Positions 20,023 to 32,220 of a stretch of DNA of 64,000 nucleotides are shown piece by piece. Position 1 is the stretch's first letter; each line of letters opens with the position of its first letter. The DNA lies in NCBI RefSeq assembly GCF_032854445.1, contig NC_088295.1:9056501-9120500 (forward strand), given 5' to 3'. Position numbers and translations under genes: made by a program. The notes beneath the pieces are model-generated. The model was not told the DNA's origin, made no database searches, and saw only the letters and a list, made by a program, of their open reading frames with translations. The DNA is from Liolophura sinensis. Its lineage: Eukaryota; Mollusca; Polyplacophora; Chitonida; Chitonidae.

Positions 20023-23000
20023 GGCTTTAAGAACGTCTAGGCAGTTCCAGAGCGATGTAATGCAATGAATGGTTCAAGATGAAGGCGGGTATTCACCTGC
20101 GGGGTGATCCTATCCGCTACTTCACAGCAGCACCCGTGACGTCTAACGGTAAATCTTGTCCAGGGTTTCACCGAATAAGCTCTAATTTATCTAGCTCATA
20201 TATCGTGCGGCACAGTCGGGTGATTCACGCTCTGCTTCTATCGTGTTCCACAGTCCCTCCGCGAAGGCTGCCATATGCTGTGGGGCTCTCCCTTGATACA
20301 CCATGCCAAATAAATCCCCAAGGGCCCTTCTAATGGATCCGCACAAATGCGCCTAAGCATGAAATGAAATAATATAATAATTATTAGCATGTGTATATAA
20401 AGCTGTTACATTTTCCCATTATAATTCCTCATTTTTTCACCGTATGGTTGCTCTCATATTCCATGAATTAAATCGCATGTTATTACCTACATGAAACACC
20501 CGGTGGGTATAGTAATGATAGATTGCTAGTATGGGCGTATTACATGATGAAGCGTCATAGGCCCCGGGTTCGGACCATCACCACACAATTACACAACTGA
20601 AGGACAACAACATTAACAACACATCCTGCTCTTTGACCAAAATAACTCCAAGGGACACGATGTTCCGATAAGTCGACGATAACTGTCTGGGCTTCCGACA
20701 TGTCTCACCACGATATGTCAGCCAACTCCGCCAAACAGATGGACAGAGCTCGAGATGATGACTGTAGACAGATACGCCGCTGCAATGTATGACATAACGG
20801 ACTTTGGACTTTACATAACGACATGCGCACCTCCACGGGGAGTAAGAGCCCTGCTTGTTTCAGGAACAAATTAACACGACCCCTTTTGGGAAATCCCTCA
20901 TTTTAAACACTTCCCATATCCATCATACTTACATTTAGCTTCAGATTGAGCTACTTTAGCGAAGACTAACCCTTCTAGCTATGTTCCCCTTGTGAAAGTA
21001 GTCGGTGTCATTCGAATCGTTCATAGTCTGAGCGGCACATTTGCCCCATTGGCTCACCAGTCGGGATAACAAGCTTGATTTCAGCCCACGTTTCTGATAG
21101 TAAAGCCAATTCATGCATGGCCTGTAGGTACAATTCCATGCATCTTAAAATAGTAAGTGCTCAGCAGCAGTGCGGTAAACGGGTGGTAGAGGGACTCAAA
21201 TAAAGTGAATCGGCGTTCTCGGTGTTGTGCTGGTACGACAACTGCTGGTCACAGTGGCATTACAGCGAGGCTGACAGGTCAGTCAACACCTCCACACCCA
21301 ACACGGCTGATTTACGCGACACCACCCCATTATCGACACAAGGCGGACATGGTTTGTGTCCAGTGATCCGCCTGAAAAGGTAATGAATTGACGGCAGGTT
21401 ATCTCTACTCTTCGACAAAACATGGTTGGATTGTGCGGTAACATGTCGTTCAAAGGCTTTTTCACATGGGCTAAACCTCACAGATCGTTAGTCGGTCCTG
21501 TCTAAATGGCGGGCGAGTCACCTCCATAAAGCCCCATGACAGACCATAGAAACAACACTCGAGAAGTAAAAGTCTTTTCAGAACCGGAGAACACGGCTTG
21601 ATCCTAGAGTGAAAATAAAAGTGATTTTTACAGACGTATATGGGATTTGGACGATCATCATTGTACGAATTCCAAAACACCATTTACATCTACATCTTCA
21701 CACAGACGCCCTTGTAATCTCATCTCATACCTTTTTGAGCCAGATCAAGAGAAATTTATATAGGCGCTAATTTACGAAACAAACTACTATGAAATTTTCA
21801 TATTGGTGATCTCTGAAATATTCGCTGAATGACAAACTTCTGGCTGCAATGCTGTTTTGTAGTACGTTACACCATCCACTAATTGTTTATGACATTTTAA
21901 TTTCTGTAATGCTGATCAATAAATGTTGATTTCTAAAATTTTATACACTGTGAAAAACAAAGCTCTGTGATTTTAATCTCTTAAATATTAAATACTGAGA
22001 AACAAATCCATGTTTTAATCCTTAAAATATTACTCAAGGAAGAGCAGTTTTACGGATTTAAGAATTAAATTCGCACACAACTATCAGTTTTCTGGGTGCC
22101 AATAAAGCAGATATATTACCTGTGCTTTTAATATTACACGGCCGTGACCATGACCGTGCCTCCAGGTGCACCTTGGATGTCATTCACCATACAGTAGGAA
22201 ACAATCTGGCAAGTCGGATTCTCAACAGTTATCGATTCTGCTTGTCATGCAAAGTTAACACAATCAGCCACGAATTCACCTGTCTGCAAATCAATATGGA
22301 AATCAAGTTGTGGTTCTGCCGAAAAATTGCGGTAAATTATTTATTTACATTTTTTTCATCCATATTGTTTTTGTCACTATAGCTTGTAACGGTTTTTATA
22401 TCAGAGTGTTACACAGAGTACTATATACAACTCACAGGGCAAAAAAAGACAAGCCAGTGTATTATACACGCGTATGTCCTGCAGCAAAACTTGGGTAAAT
22501 GCAAGTAAATCTACAAAGTGCTAATGTGTTAGTTTTTCATTCAACAGCCTATGAGGTGTCACGACGATCCTCGCACTTCCTTTTTTGAGTTATGTTGTCA
22601 AAGGGGCCGTTCACATGCTACTGTGACATGCGCATTGAATTTAATATTAGCCAATTGAGCGCATACTATACAGAAGCGCGCGTGGGTTAGACTGCTCAAC
22701 CACGATATTTGAATAATGCAAACTGAATTAAGCTACGTTTATAAAGTCTTCTATTCTGTCCAAGCTGCGTGCTGCCGGCCTGGGATGCATTTTAAATATG
22801 AGCTCAACTTTCCCAGTCGTCTATTCCAAAGGCAGCCTACAGCTTGCCAGGTGTCCTTCATTCCACACAGCGTCCCGTATCCCACACGGAGAGAGGCCTA
22901 ATGATAAGGGGTTGGGTGGTGGGTGGTGAGGTGGGACCGTTATCTTCACTTGCAGTTATAGTCAACTCTTTGCCATGCAACGCACCTTCCGTTAACATGT

Positions 23001-23443
23001 ATATGCCACCAACATTAGCCATCTCCTTCTGGCTCCCCATTAGCTACGTTAATAGGGATATGTGTACCTCTTACGGTTTGGTTAGGGAACGTGTGATATC
23101 TTTTAATGAACAGTATGTAAAGATTAAATGAGCTAGTGAGGGTAAGCGTTAAATATATAGCGCATGTCTTCTGAACATACTCACTGGTTATTCCCAAACG
23201 TGCCTCACAGAGCCTTGAAGAACTTTTCGCAACATTCGCGTAGACACCTTTCTATTGACTGCGCTTTTAATTATCGCAATGTGCACAATTTTGTTTACTT
23301 TGAACTGCGATATCTCATTTATGCAACATCACAGAAATAAAAAAGGTATTTTTTGCAAACTTTATGTGGGACACTTTATCAGTTCATATATACACTGGGT
23401 CTAGTGTTGTTTTTATTTCAAGAGACGCTATCTCAAATGACAA
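20023..23443. other. Region upstream of the nAChR gene, no supported gene
   Basis: It contains a possible tRNA-derived element at 20500-20595. Several short open frames (20079-20333, 21260-21683, 22122-22498, 22844-23131) overlap on both strands and show no domain, codon pattern or splice pairing. I could assign nothing else. Confidence 0.5.
20500..20595 (+). repeat. Possible tRNA-derived SINE head
   Basis: GGTGGGTATAGTAATGATAG resembles an A-box region. About 50 bp on, CCCCGGGTTCGGACC is a good B-box. No acceptor-stem pairing is present, so it is not an intact tRNA. No downstream SINE body was recognised. Confidence 0.3.
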
Positions 23444-23548
23444 GCTGCATCTACAACGTCTTCGTGCCGATGAGGAGTGCTGCGTCTACAATGCCATCGT
23501 GCCGGTGAAAAGTGCTGCATCTACAACGCTATCGTGCCGGTGACGAGT
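23444..23548. repeat. 35-bp minisatellite, three copies
   Basis: Units start at 23444, 23479 and 23514 with GCTGC(A/G)TCTACAA and contain ATCGTGCCGGTGA or a close variant. The period is exactly 35 bp. The array is GC-richer than its surroundings. Confidence 0.95.
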
Positions 23549-26500
23549 GCTGTACAACCATGGTTACGTTGACCTCAGCTACAGTTACATCAAGAGTATC
23601 ATCGGAATTAATGGCTAGATCTGTCACACGTAAAGGTGATGTTATGTTTTTTCCCCTTAGTGTCATCAAGCTATCCGCCGGAGGATTTCTCATTTAATAG
23701 CGAAATAAACCATAGACGAAAAAAGATTTATAGCATCATTACTTGATTTGGACAAGGAAGGTCGCTTATTAACCTTCTGATTGCGTGCAATTAACATATA
23801 TGTGGCGCTAAATGGCACAAATTCGGTGTAAACATTGTGTCCTTTATGCGAAGTCCCTTACTCTGGAATCAGTGCGAAAGTCAACTTACAGACAGTATAG
23901 ACGTGTCTTTAGTTGTATATTAAAATATACATATCTACCGGTTATTAATGACAGACCCATAAATAAGCGTGCACTGGCACCTGTCTCATTATGTGAGCTG
24001 ATATACGTCTGTATGATTCCTCCAAGAGCACAACACCTGGGACGTTTGACCATACAGGAGATCATCGTCGATCATCTTTGGCAGTTAATGTATACATGAT
24101 ATTCATAAACAAATGCATGTGCCACGGGCATTAAACATTCACTGTTAATTTTGCCGGACAAACACCATTTTATTTTAAATGAATGTTTAATGACAGGTTT
24201 CCAGCATCCAGCAACAGAAAGTATTTTTTGCCACCAAAACCTTATTGTTTTGGACATCAAAGGCGCTTTCTGTTCTTGCATCTTATTTTCCCTGTCTTTT
24301 AGCTTTGACTTTAATTCCCAATCATCAATGATTATGAAGCGGTATCATTTAATGACTGACTGGATCTTCTTCAAATTACTTTTCCTCTTCCAGAGAGTCA
24401 ATTACTCTTACTCCTCGACCATACACGAGAAATAGAGAGATGACTATTACAGATTAATAAATTAACCTGCAGATTGCTGCAAACATATCGATCACTATCA
24501 TGCAAAACTGCAGTGAGTTTTTTGTTGCATTGTCGACAACAGAGTATGTATACACACATTACAGTCCAGTGATGGGAAAATGGGATAACTCTTACCCCCA
24601 ACTGTCTCATTCAGCCCGCTGGCCGCATGTAAACAGTCTATGTAGAACCGCCAATATGCCTGATGTGCGGGAAAACATATATCCAAATCCCCGACCAATG
24701 GCTCACAAAACACTCAATCGGTGTTCTGTCTAACGCTGTTTGCCGCAAGTGTCAACACTCATTTGTGAAAAATTCCCATTGGCCATGGCAGTTGATATCG
24801 CATGTGACTGAAACCGTAAATGTTTCTATAATTCAATCTCAAAAACCATTTATTTCAGATTCAGCTAACTGAATAAGGTATATAGCCTTGGGGTGCCCAA
24901 GGAAATATCCCATGAACTATAGTTAAGTATACGCTGATATATCCATCTGGAAAATCCCAACCTCAACAGCGGATATCGAAAGTACATACATGTATACGTT
25001 TGCTCTGCATAAATAGTAACCACAACCCGAAGATATTCTCCACATCATGGTTACATTTTACATAGATATTGGAAATGTTTCTAAACTAGACGAACCGACA
25101 GCTGGTATGGATTATCTTAGTATCCAAGGATGAAAACATCCACTCTAGTAGGTATAACTGCTGCTATAGGTAAGGAGATTTATCACATGCATGAGAAAAA
25201 GCAGTACCTCTATCTATAAAGCTGACCCGTCCAGCAAATTTAGGCAATCTTTGTAAATACGACACATAAAAACTCATATCAAATAAGTATAAAGGGTGAG
25301 AACTGAGGAAACACATTGTTTATCCTTGCGTGCGTTTTGTCATTTTAAAGATATGTTAGAATGTCATTCCTGCAACTTGTGAACTCTTAAGTTAAGTTTA
25401 AAGACAAGTCGATGCCAAAGAAAGTGACAAAACCAAAAAAAAAAAAAGGGAATCAATAGTGAAGAAAGAACCAAGAAGAACACTCATGAAAATGCCGCAG
25501 AAAAGCTGTTATTAGATGCTACCGTACGCAGGTCGGGAAGGTCATGTTGACCTTCAGCCGTCGACTATAACCAACGACTATCGGATTACATCAGTAACAA
25601 TTGTCTCGCGCATGCTCTAACTCTGGGCCGATCTGCACGAAAATGTTACATCTTTCTATGCCGGAGGCATTTATGGCTAATTAGATCACAATCAGAAAAT
25701 ATGTACGAGGATAGAGGACATTAATACTACAATTTCTCCTTTAAAACTCATATTAATTCTATTAGTGCTACACTGTCTGCGTAAGGTTGTACGGACGCAA
25801 TCGCCGCAGCTCGCATCCATCACCAAACACTCATTACAAGACAGTGACACTTTCCGGCACATTTTACCAGCTTTCCGCTGGAATGTCATCCAATTTTCTT
25901 TTTCACGAAATTCTCCAGGGCATGTTGGACAAACAATTCACACAGGCAAAGCATGTGGAGAACACAACAGACGTTTAATCTCTGCAAATCCGGTACAGAG
26001 TAGTTGCAATGTCTGTTTTCTTTCGACAAGCATTGGGCACAGCTTCGGCCGTCATGTCGGTGCCAGATTCGAGATTTAATTAGGTTACATTAAAACAGTT
26101 GCTTAGGTCAGGGATCAATGTACTCTTACCGGTTTTCCTATTGATCACGCATTCGCCACAGACAAGAGCAATCGTTACGTCTTATTTGCGATCTGATTTC
26201 CCATTGCCATTTTACAAACGCAAGATTAAAAAATCCAGCCCACTTCTTCAAATATCCACATAAAAAACACCGAGACATCCAGGAAAATGAAGTAATTGCG
26301 GCGAAAAAATTGTTTGTTCTGGAATAACCCATCAGCCTAGAGAAATGCTTTCCTTTGCTATGAGAATGGTATTGCCCCCTATGAGAAACCTTGCACAACA
26401 ACAAGATGTTGATGGGCAGGAAGAAGAGAAATGGCTTACTATGATCATGTGGTTTCGTTCTTTTTTTCAGGGTACACAGCCATGCTTTAAGACTCATACT

Positions 26501-27571
26501 GGTATTGTCAAGAAAGACGACCGCCAGACCGTTTTTAACTCTATAATATTTACGGTTGCCTTTCACGGCTGTCAAATTATTGCCCCACAAATGTTATTAA
26601 TGTTTAGGAAGACGAAGCACATCTAGATGTGTCGTGATTTTCTCAGAATGACCTCAATCTCCGGATTGCATCCTGTCACCCAGTCTTAATGTCGCCATCG
26701 TCAATAAATACTTAAGCAAACTGGGAACATTTTATTACATTTAAATGACAAAGCCCATCAAAGGGAACACTCTGGGGATGTACTAATCGATAAAATGTTA
26801 AAGGAGAAGAAACAAATGGATCTGATTGGATCAGATATCTAAGCTATTACTGCCTTGGATGATACATTGTTGGCTGACTTGATAAATCTGTCTTGCTGGA
26901 CAATTTGATAAATTGACACAATACTTTACTAACAGCTTTGATAGAGGTCACAGGTTTTAAGGTTTGAAACTGTACCTTCAAATGTACTTTTCTTTGCAGA
27001 ATAGTTGTCAATCACATGCATGATATTTTGGGATGAAAAACGTTTGAATATCTTCAGAGTTCAAGAACCCGCATAAGCCATCCACTGGTCACTTTTTCAT
27101 GACCGAGGAATAATGCTTATTAGTCGTACTTCAGTGATCGTCCAGATGTCAAGAAAGAAATTATCAACCTTCCTTTGAATCAGCTGATTTGGCTTTACAG
27201 GCCCTCGTCCAATTTGTTTTACCATTTTCTGTATTTGTCACTTGTTCATCTGAGAGTGGTGAAAACCTGCAGGTCGTGTTGTGTATGGAAGTGGTGATAA
27301 TTAGGTAGTAATTTGGCCAAAATGCTTCATGTAAAATTGCTATGTGAATCAGCCACTGGCGGGTCAGATCTAAATCCCGAAGCAATCAAAACTTGATTCG
27401 GTTAATTTATCTGACAAAAGATTGCTTTCATAATGATATTAAAGCATGTCAATTAGTAATAAACAGTTAAATTTGCTCAATGGTTAATTGATTCCTTAAC
27501 TGATTATAGATGTTTGCTAAACGGTGGAATTATTGGAGATTAAGTTATTGTAATAGCATTGTTAAGCAGTC
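23549..27571. other. Gene-poor stretch
   Basis: No gene, SINE or satellite was recognised apart from the palindromic hormone-response-like element at 25539-25553. The longest open frame (26138-26590, minus, about 150 codons) is overlapped by another on the plus strand and has no family features. Confidence 0.5.
25539..25553. promoter_or_regulatory. Perfect palindromic nuclear-receptor site (ERE-type)
   Basis: AGGTCATGTTGACCT consists of AGGTCA and TGACCT half-sites with a 3-bp spacer, the consensus estrogen response element. Symmetry extends one base further on each side. No gene is identified nearby, so function is unknown. Confidence 0.45.
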
Positions 27572-27581
27572 ACCTGGTTCT

Positions 27582-27839
27582 GTTTATTTATTTATTTATT
27601 AGCTTGGTGTTTTACGCCGTATTCAAGAATATTTCACTTATACGACGGCGGTTAGCATTATGGTGGGTGGAAACCAGGCAGAGCCCGGGGTAAACCTACG
27701 ACCATCCGCAGGTTGCAGACCTTCCCACGTACCACTGAAGAGGAAACCAGCATGAGCTGGACTTGAACTCACAGCGACCGCACTGATGAGAAGTTCCTGG
27801 GTCATTACGCTGAGCTAGCGCACTAACACAGTGGCCCAC
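27582..27839 (-). repeat. SINE-A, full length, with 10-bp target-site duplication
   Basis: On the minus strand it has a tRNA-like head, B-box GAGTTCAAGTCCAGC, GCAACCTGCGGATGGTCGTA, CCACCATAATGCTAACCGCC, AAGTGAAATATTCTTGAATA and an AATAAATAAATAAA tail. Flanks ACCTGGTTCT (27572-27581) and ACCTAGTTCT (27840-27849) form a one-mismatch duplication. Confidence 0.92.
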
Positions 27840-27849
27840 ACCTAGTTCT

Positions 27850-30321
27850 AAGTTGTTTGAGTAAAATTGTTCCAGATATGTACTAAGATGACTGTAAAGG
27901 TTATATTTACGACTGTAGTTTATAAGCGTATTTATACTGACAAAGCACTAGTAACACGAATATTAGAGTTAACTATTGATGAAATACAGCAAGATTTTCT
28001 TACGACGGCATTCTATGAAGCCATTAACCCTTCCTGGCCTCTGTCCAGCGAGGATTATGTTCCAAAATTGTTTATTTTGGTTCTTCATACTGGGGTCATT
28101 TGTTTGAAATAACGGGACTATTTTCTCCTCTACTGCCTCATCAGATATTCCGCCGTGTTCAAATCCCCAGACGGTAATTGCCGTATGGTTAAAGTGCGTC
28201 CCTTTAAATATTGGACCGATTCCTCAGAAAACCGTGGACAATATTCTGGGAAGACTAAGCTGACCATCTCCTCGTAATATAACCCAGGCACATGTCTTAA
28301 AACAAAACAAAACTGCTTTGCAACTTAAGGTTAAAATATTTCTCTATGAAAACCTTTTTGGTATGTGATTTCCTTCAGTGGGATATATCATATGAAGTAC
28401 ACGTAGATCGGTAGGCCTGACATAAGTGTTTGAGCCGATAAATTCTAGTAGAAACTCAATATTCACGGCCATAGAAACATAAAGTGACTCACTTGTAACG
28501 CTGAGAAATACAAAAGGTTCTATAAGTTGTACGTGCATATACTGGAGGCTAGCCAACGAACGCATGTAACGTGTGCATGAACGTATATTGGCGAAGAAAA
28601 CAAAGCAAGAAAATACTAAAGTCAACATTTTTGGTAATCTATGTTTCGGCGTGACTATGTAGCAATGTTCACCTTCAGTAATTAAAAAGAGATCACCTAC
28701 ACAGAACCATAGGTTAAAAACCCCTACATATGTTTCTCCTTTACCCTCACGCCGCCCATGCACCTCTCTCTCTGCAGTGAGTACCAATGTTAATATCTTT
28801 ATTTCAGACAAAATGGAGTCCGTAGTTATAAATAAAATGCACGCTTTATTGTGGCTTAAACGTTTACCCATGGACATGCTTATTTAAGTTTAGCTATATG
28901 TTGTCTGTATTATTCTGTGAATGTGCCTGCTTGATTTCTTCTTGCGCTCTACTGTGTACATATATTCCTGAACATCTATTTCTGCTGTATGCATTCCTGA
29001 AGATGGCTATATAGTTACGCCGAAATTAAGATTGCCAAATATACTGATTTCAATATTCAGAGTTTCCCTTGTTTTGTTTTACATAAAACTGATCTGTGCC
29101 ATAGCTCTTTGTGAAGAATACAACAATTTTAAAGTTAATTCCTGATAGCAGACGGTTGATAGGGTGTTTCAAATTGAACATAAGATGGCGTCTCAGTTCC
29201 TTCTAACTGACTTGTAACAATCATGGTTTATTTATACACAGAACGTCATAGACAAAAGCACATGTATGAGACAGAAATTAAATTTAACAGGTTAGAATTT
29301 AGCTCTTTATTTGAACCATAATCTTTAGTGGTCTGTGTTAAAGGGTGCCTTTCTGAAAGCGAAATGGATGGGATAAGGCAGCAGTTATTTGGTGTTTTAA
29401 CTCACTGATTCACAAAAACAAAATACTTCAACGACTGGCTCAATAGGATAGCTTGCAGAATTTCCGGGAAGGCTTACCGTGCGACGGTGAGGGCCAGACA
29501 CTTACAAGTTCGCTAACTCTGCTTTATTGCAGAAAAAACAGTGCCTCAGTAAACCGGGTAGTTGTAATCAAGAAGAAAAACCGAGGAAAGACATGACAAG
29601 CCCACGTCTGTGGTTCATCTGACCCTGATCACGGTCAGCATTGAGGGACGTCCCAGTTCAACCTTCAAAGCCAGTCTTATTAAACCGGTTGTCTTGATCA
29701 GCAGTGCAATCATCAAAGTAATGCGATCACTTCGGCTATTTCTCCAACTATCAATTCATCTGAAATTGACTTACTGACTTCAACGCATAACGCTGAGTTA
29801 GAGAAAGGCCACTTCCATTTCTGTACAGGAGGAAATGACTCTGGTCCGTGCTAAGGAGGGTCAAACTTCATTGCGGTCAGAGGGAATAAACCAGTCAATA
29901 TAGAAATCCCACTTTTTCAAATTCAAAGACTGTAGAATCAAGTGCGTGTCACAAACTAGGCTTTATGGTGTTACCAGATTGACTGCCACACGAACAGAAA
30001 AATGAAATGATAAATCTTTCTAGATTGTGTGAGATCAATAGAATTGGTAAGGCTGGAAAATGAAAAAAGTCAATATTTGCCGGAATTTTGGGTTATGTGT
30101 CTACGCGATATTTTTATCTCTAGTCACAATATCACGATGGTATTTTGGTGTTTTGGTTTTTAACTTTAAAATTACGAATATATATACGGCAACTTGGTAT
30201 TTCATGAATACAAATTTTCATTAATTCATTAATACTAACAAATCAGATTCTACTGCTGAAAAAAATTCTGCTGCTTAACCCACGATATAAAAGAAAACAC
30301 AAAAGGAACCAGTAGAACTGC
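27850..30321. other. Gene-poor stretch with one unassigned 177-codon frame
   Basis: A minus-strand open frame at 28344-28877 (177 codons) is the longest in the right two thirds of the window outside repeats. Its translation (MSMGKRLSHNKACILFITTD at the start) matches no family I know and has no clear splice context. A short motif at 28996-29026 resembles the 3' region of Penelope-like elements. Otherwise nothing is seen. Confidence 0.4.
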
Positions 30322-30526
30322 GGCACTTACGCTTTGTAGGACCCCGTTTCGCTTCAGCGTGCGTCATAATATGGTACAACAGCATTAGACAACGTCCCTG
30401 AGTCGATTGGAATAGGTTGCTTTTTAACTCTCCAAGCGCGTCCATAAATGTTGCCACGGTATCTTTTACAGTCTCTAACGACAACTGATTGTCAGGAAAT
30501 CTCACGAGGTCAAAACATTCCAGCAT
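30322..30526 (-). CDS. Possible first coding exon of an unrecognised gene
   Basis: From ATG 30526-30524 the frame encodes about 68 residues beginning MLECFDLVRFPDNQLSLETV and containing LGELKSNLFQSTQGRC and HIMTHAEAKRGPTK. It ends at a good donor, C|GTAAGT (phase 1). A stop codon three codons upstream in frame (TAG ATC AAA ATG) suggests a true start. Composition is protein-like: amphipathic, balanced charges, few low-complexity runs. No homologue is recognised and no partner exon was found to the left, so this may be chance. Confidence 0.33.
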
Positions 30527-32089
30527 TTTGATCTAAACTCTCTAACATCCTCGAGATGTTGGTGGATATTTCTTGCATACAGAAGCTGAATGTATACCCA
30601 ATGGACAGGGGTAAGTCCTGGACAACTGTATTTATGCCATTTATGTATGTCTCAGTGGGGCCCTATCTTAGTTGACAGATCGCCTTTCAATACGTGACTC
30701 GACCTTACGTTGATAGCTTAGATACTATCCTCAGTTTAACACTGGGCTGACTGGATAAGCTCACATTGGAAGCCCTCTGCTTGTCCAGGAAGATTGATAC
30801 CACTTGAACTGTGCTACCTATAGTGTCCTCATCACACACCCAAAGCTTTTGTAGAAAAGACAACTGTCCCGCTGAGAAATCCAAAGTGGAATGGATCCGT
30901 CTCGATCGCAATTCTGACTTTGTCTCCTCTAAATGCCCGGCATGTTACACAGCTAGCGAGAGAGATCGATGCGCTGGAAAGAAGGACTGCCACTCGGCAT
31001 TAATTCATTCTCGTCCTAAATACGCACGGAGCGCTGACAAGATAGGCTATACGAACTTATCATTTACATACCTCGTTTATGCCAGCTTTTCCTTGTCAAA
31101 CACCATAACCAAGAATATCTCAGTCCACTTTTGAACGATTTTACATAACTCAATACTATTTTACACATTTTGAATAACACTGGTCTTGTTTTCTTGTCAT
31201 TCGACAGCTGACCCATAAGTGTGACATTCTGTGTAAAAAACTACTGTCTGCAGACCTACATGTCTAATAACGTGAACAGCGTTTATCTAGTTAAGTGTTT
31301 AACAGTAAACGTCGACACGCCTGTGTTGCACACGCTTATTGGAAGTAATCTGTTGTAAGTGTAATATTATGCAAGTTCTAGTGTCAGTAACACCATGTAT
31401 TTACATTAACATTCCACTCCACCGATGGCGTGTTTGCCGCTATCTTTATCACTGACCTGACTGGAAAGTCGGGTTTATTGTTTCTCAACAGGTGCAATTT
31501 TCTCCGATAAAATAACCGCAGCAGTCTGGAATTCAAGACGATGACACGCCTCAGCTGTACCGTTATTTCCGCGTGGAGTGTAATGAACCAATCCTGCCGG
31601 CCCGACGTGCCATCATACCGGACAGAATTCCACACCTCCAGGAACCAGGGGTGCCAGTTTTACATAACGTTGTACGTATAATTATCCCTCGAACGTATAG
31701 AAAAAGCTAATATTAGAGGAAGCGGTTGCAATATATCTACAATTAACAAAGGAGTAAACCTTAGTCTAACCTTAATTATTTAAAAAATAAAGTATAAAGT
31801 TGGCCATGTTACATCGTATTATAGTCTCCAATAAAAGTCAAATCAGAAATTGTCTATGTTATCTATCTCGGTTTCATGGATTTGTTCGTTATTCACAACA
31901 AATCCATATTTACAAAAACCTAACAATTATTTCTAAATCAAGGAAAATTGTGACCTTGAAATTAAGGCAGCAAAACGTCCTAAACGTTGATTAAACCATT
32001 CCCCTAGGTTCTGTCTCTATGTGTTGGGATACCACTGTGTATAGAGACTATGTAAGGAACGTATCAAGCGATTATGTCAAGCGATTATG
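30527..32089. other. Unassigned interval between two possible exons
   Basis: It is somewhat GC-richer around 31400-31640. There a minus-strand frame reads HPWFLEVWNSVRYDGTSGRQ but is preceded closely by a stop and has no good acceptor. A plus-strand frame at 30811-31134 has no family features. Confidence 0.4.
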
Positions 32090-32103
32090 TCAAGCATTTA
32101 TGT
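32063..32103. repeat. 13-bp repeat, three copies
   Basis: TCAAGCGATTATG occurs twice in perfect tandem and a third time as TCAAGCATTTATG. Confidence 0.85.
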
Positions 32104-32220
32104 TAAAGTAGATTCCATACATATCATCAAAATCGTCCGTTTTTGGGCTCGGGACTGATCTTGGCGCCAGTTCCACATTAAAACATCCAGGCTCAAATGA
32201 CAACAACAATCCCTCAGCCG
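32090..32220 (-). CDS. Possible terminal exon of an unrecognised gene
   Basis: After an acceptor CTTCTTACAACAG the minus strand reads in phase 1 for about 43 residues: AEGLLLSFEPGCFNVELAPR, then SVPSPKTDDFDDMYGIYFNI, ending NA and a TGA stop at 32092-32090. The acidic, Ser/Pro-rich end looks like a cytosolic C-terminus. The stop lies beside a 13-bp repeat. No upstream partner exon was identified with confidence; a frame at 32685-32981 is a weak candidate. Confidence 0.3.

Noticed and set aside
31384-31640. Minus-strand segment reading HPWFLEVWNSVRYDGTSGRQ, vaguely like a PLAT-domain strand
   Set aside because: A stop lies immediately upstream, there is no acceptor, and the similarity is too short to trust.
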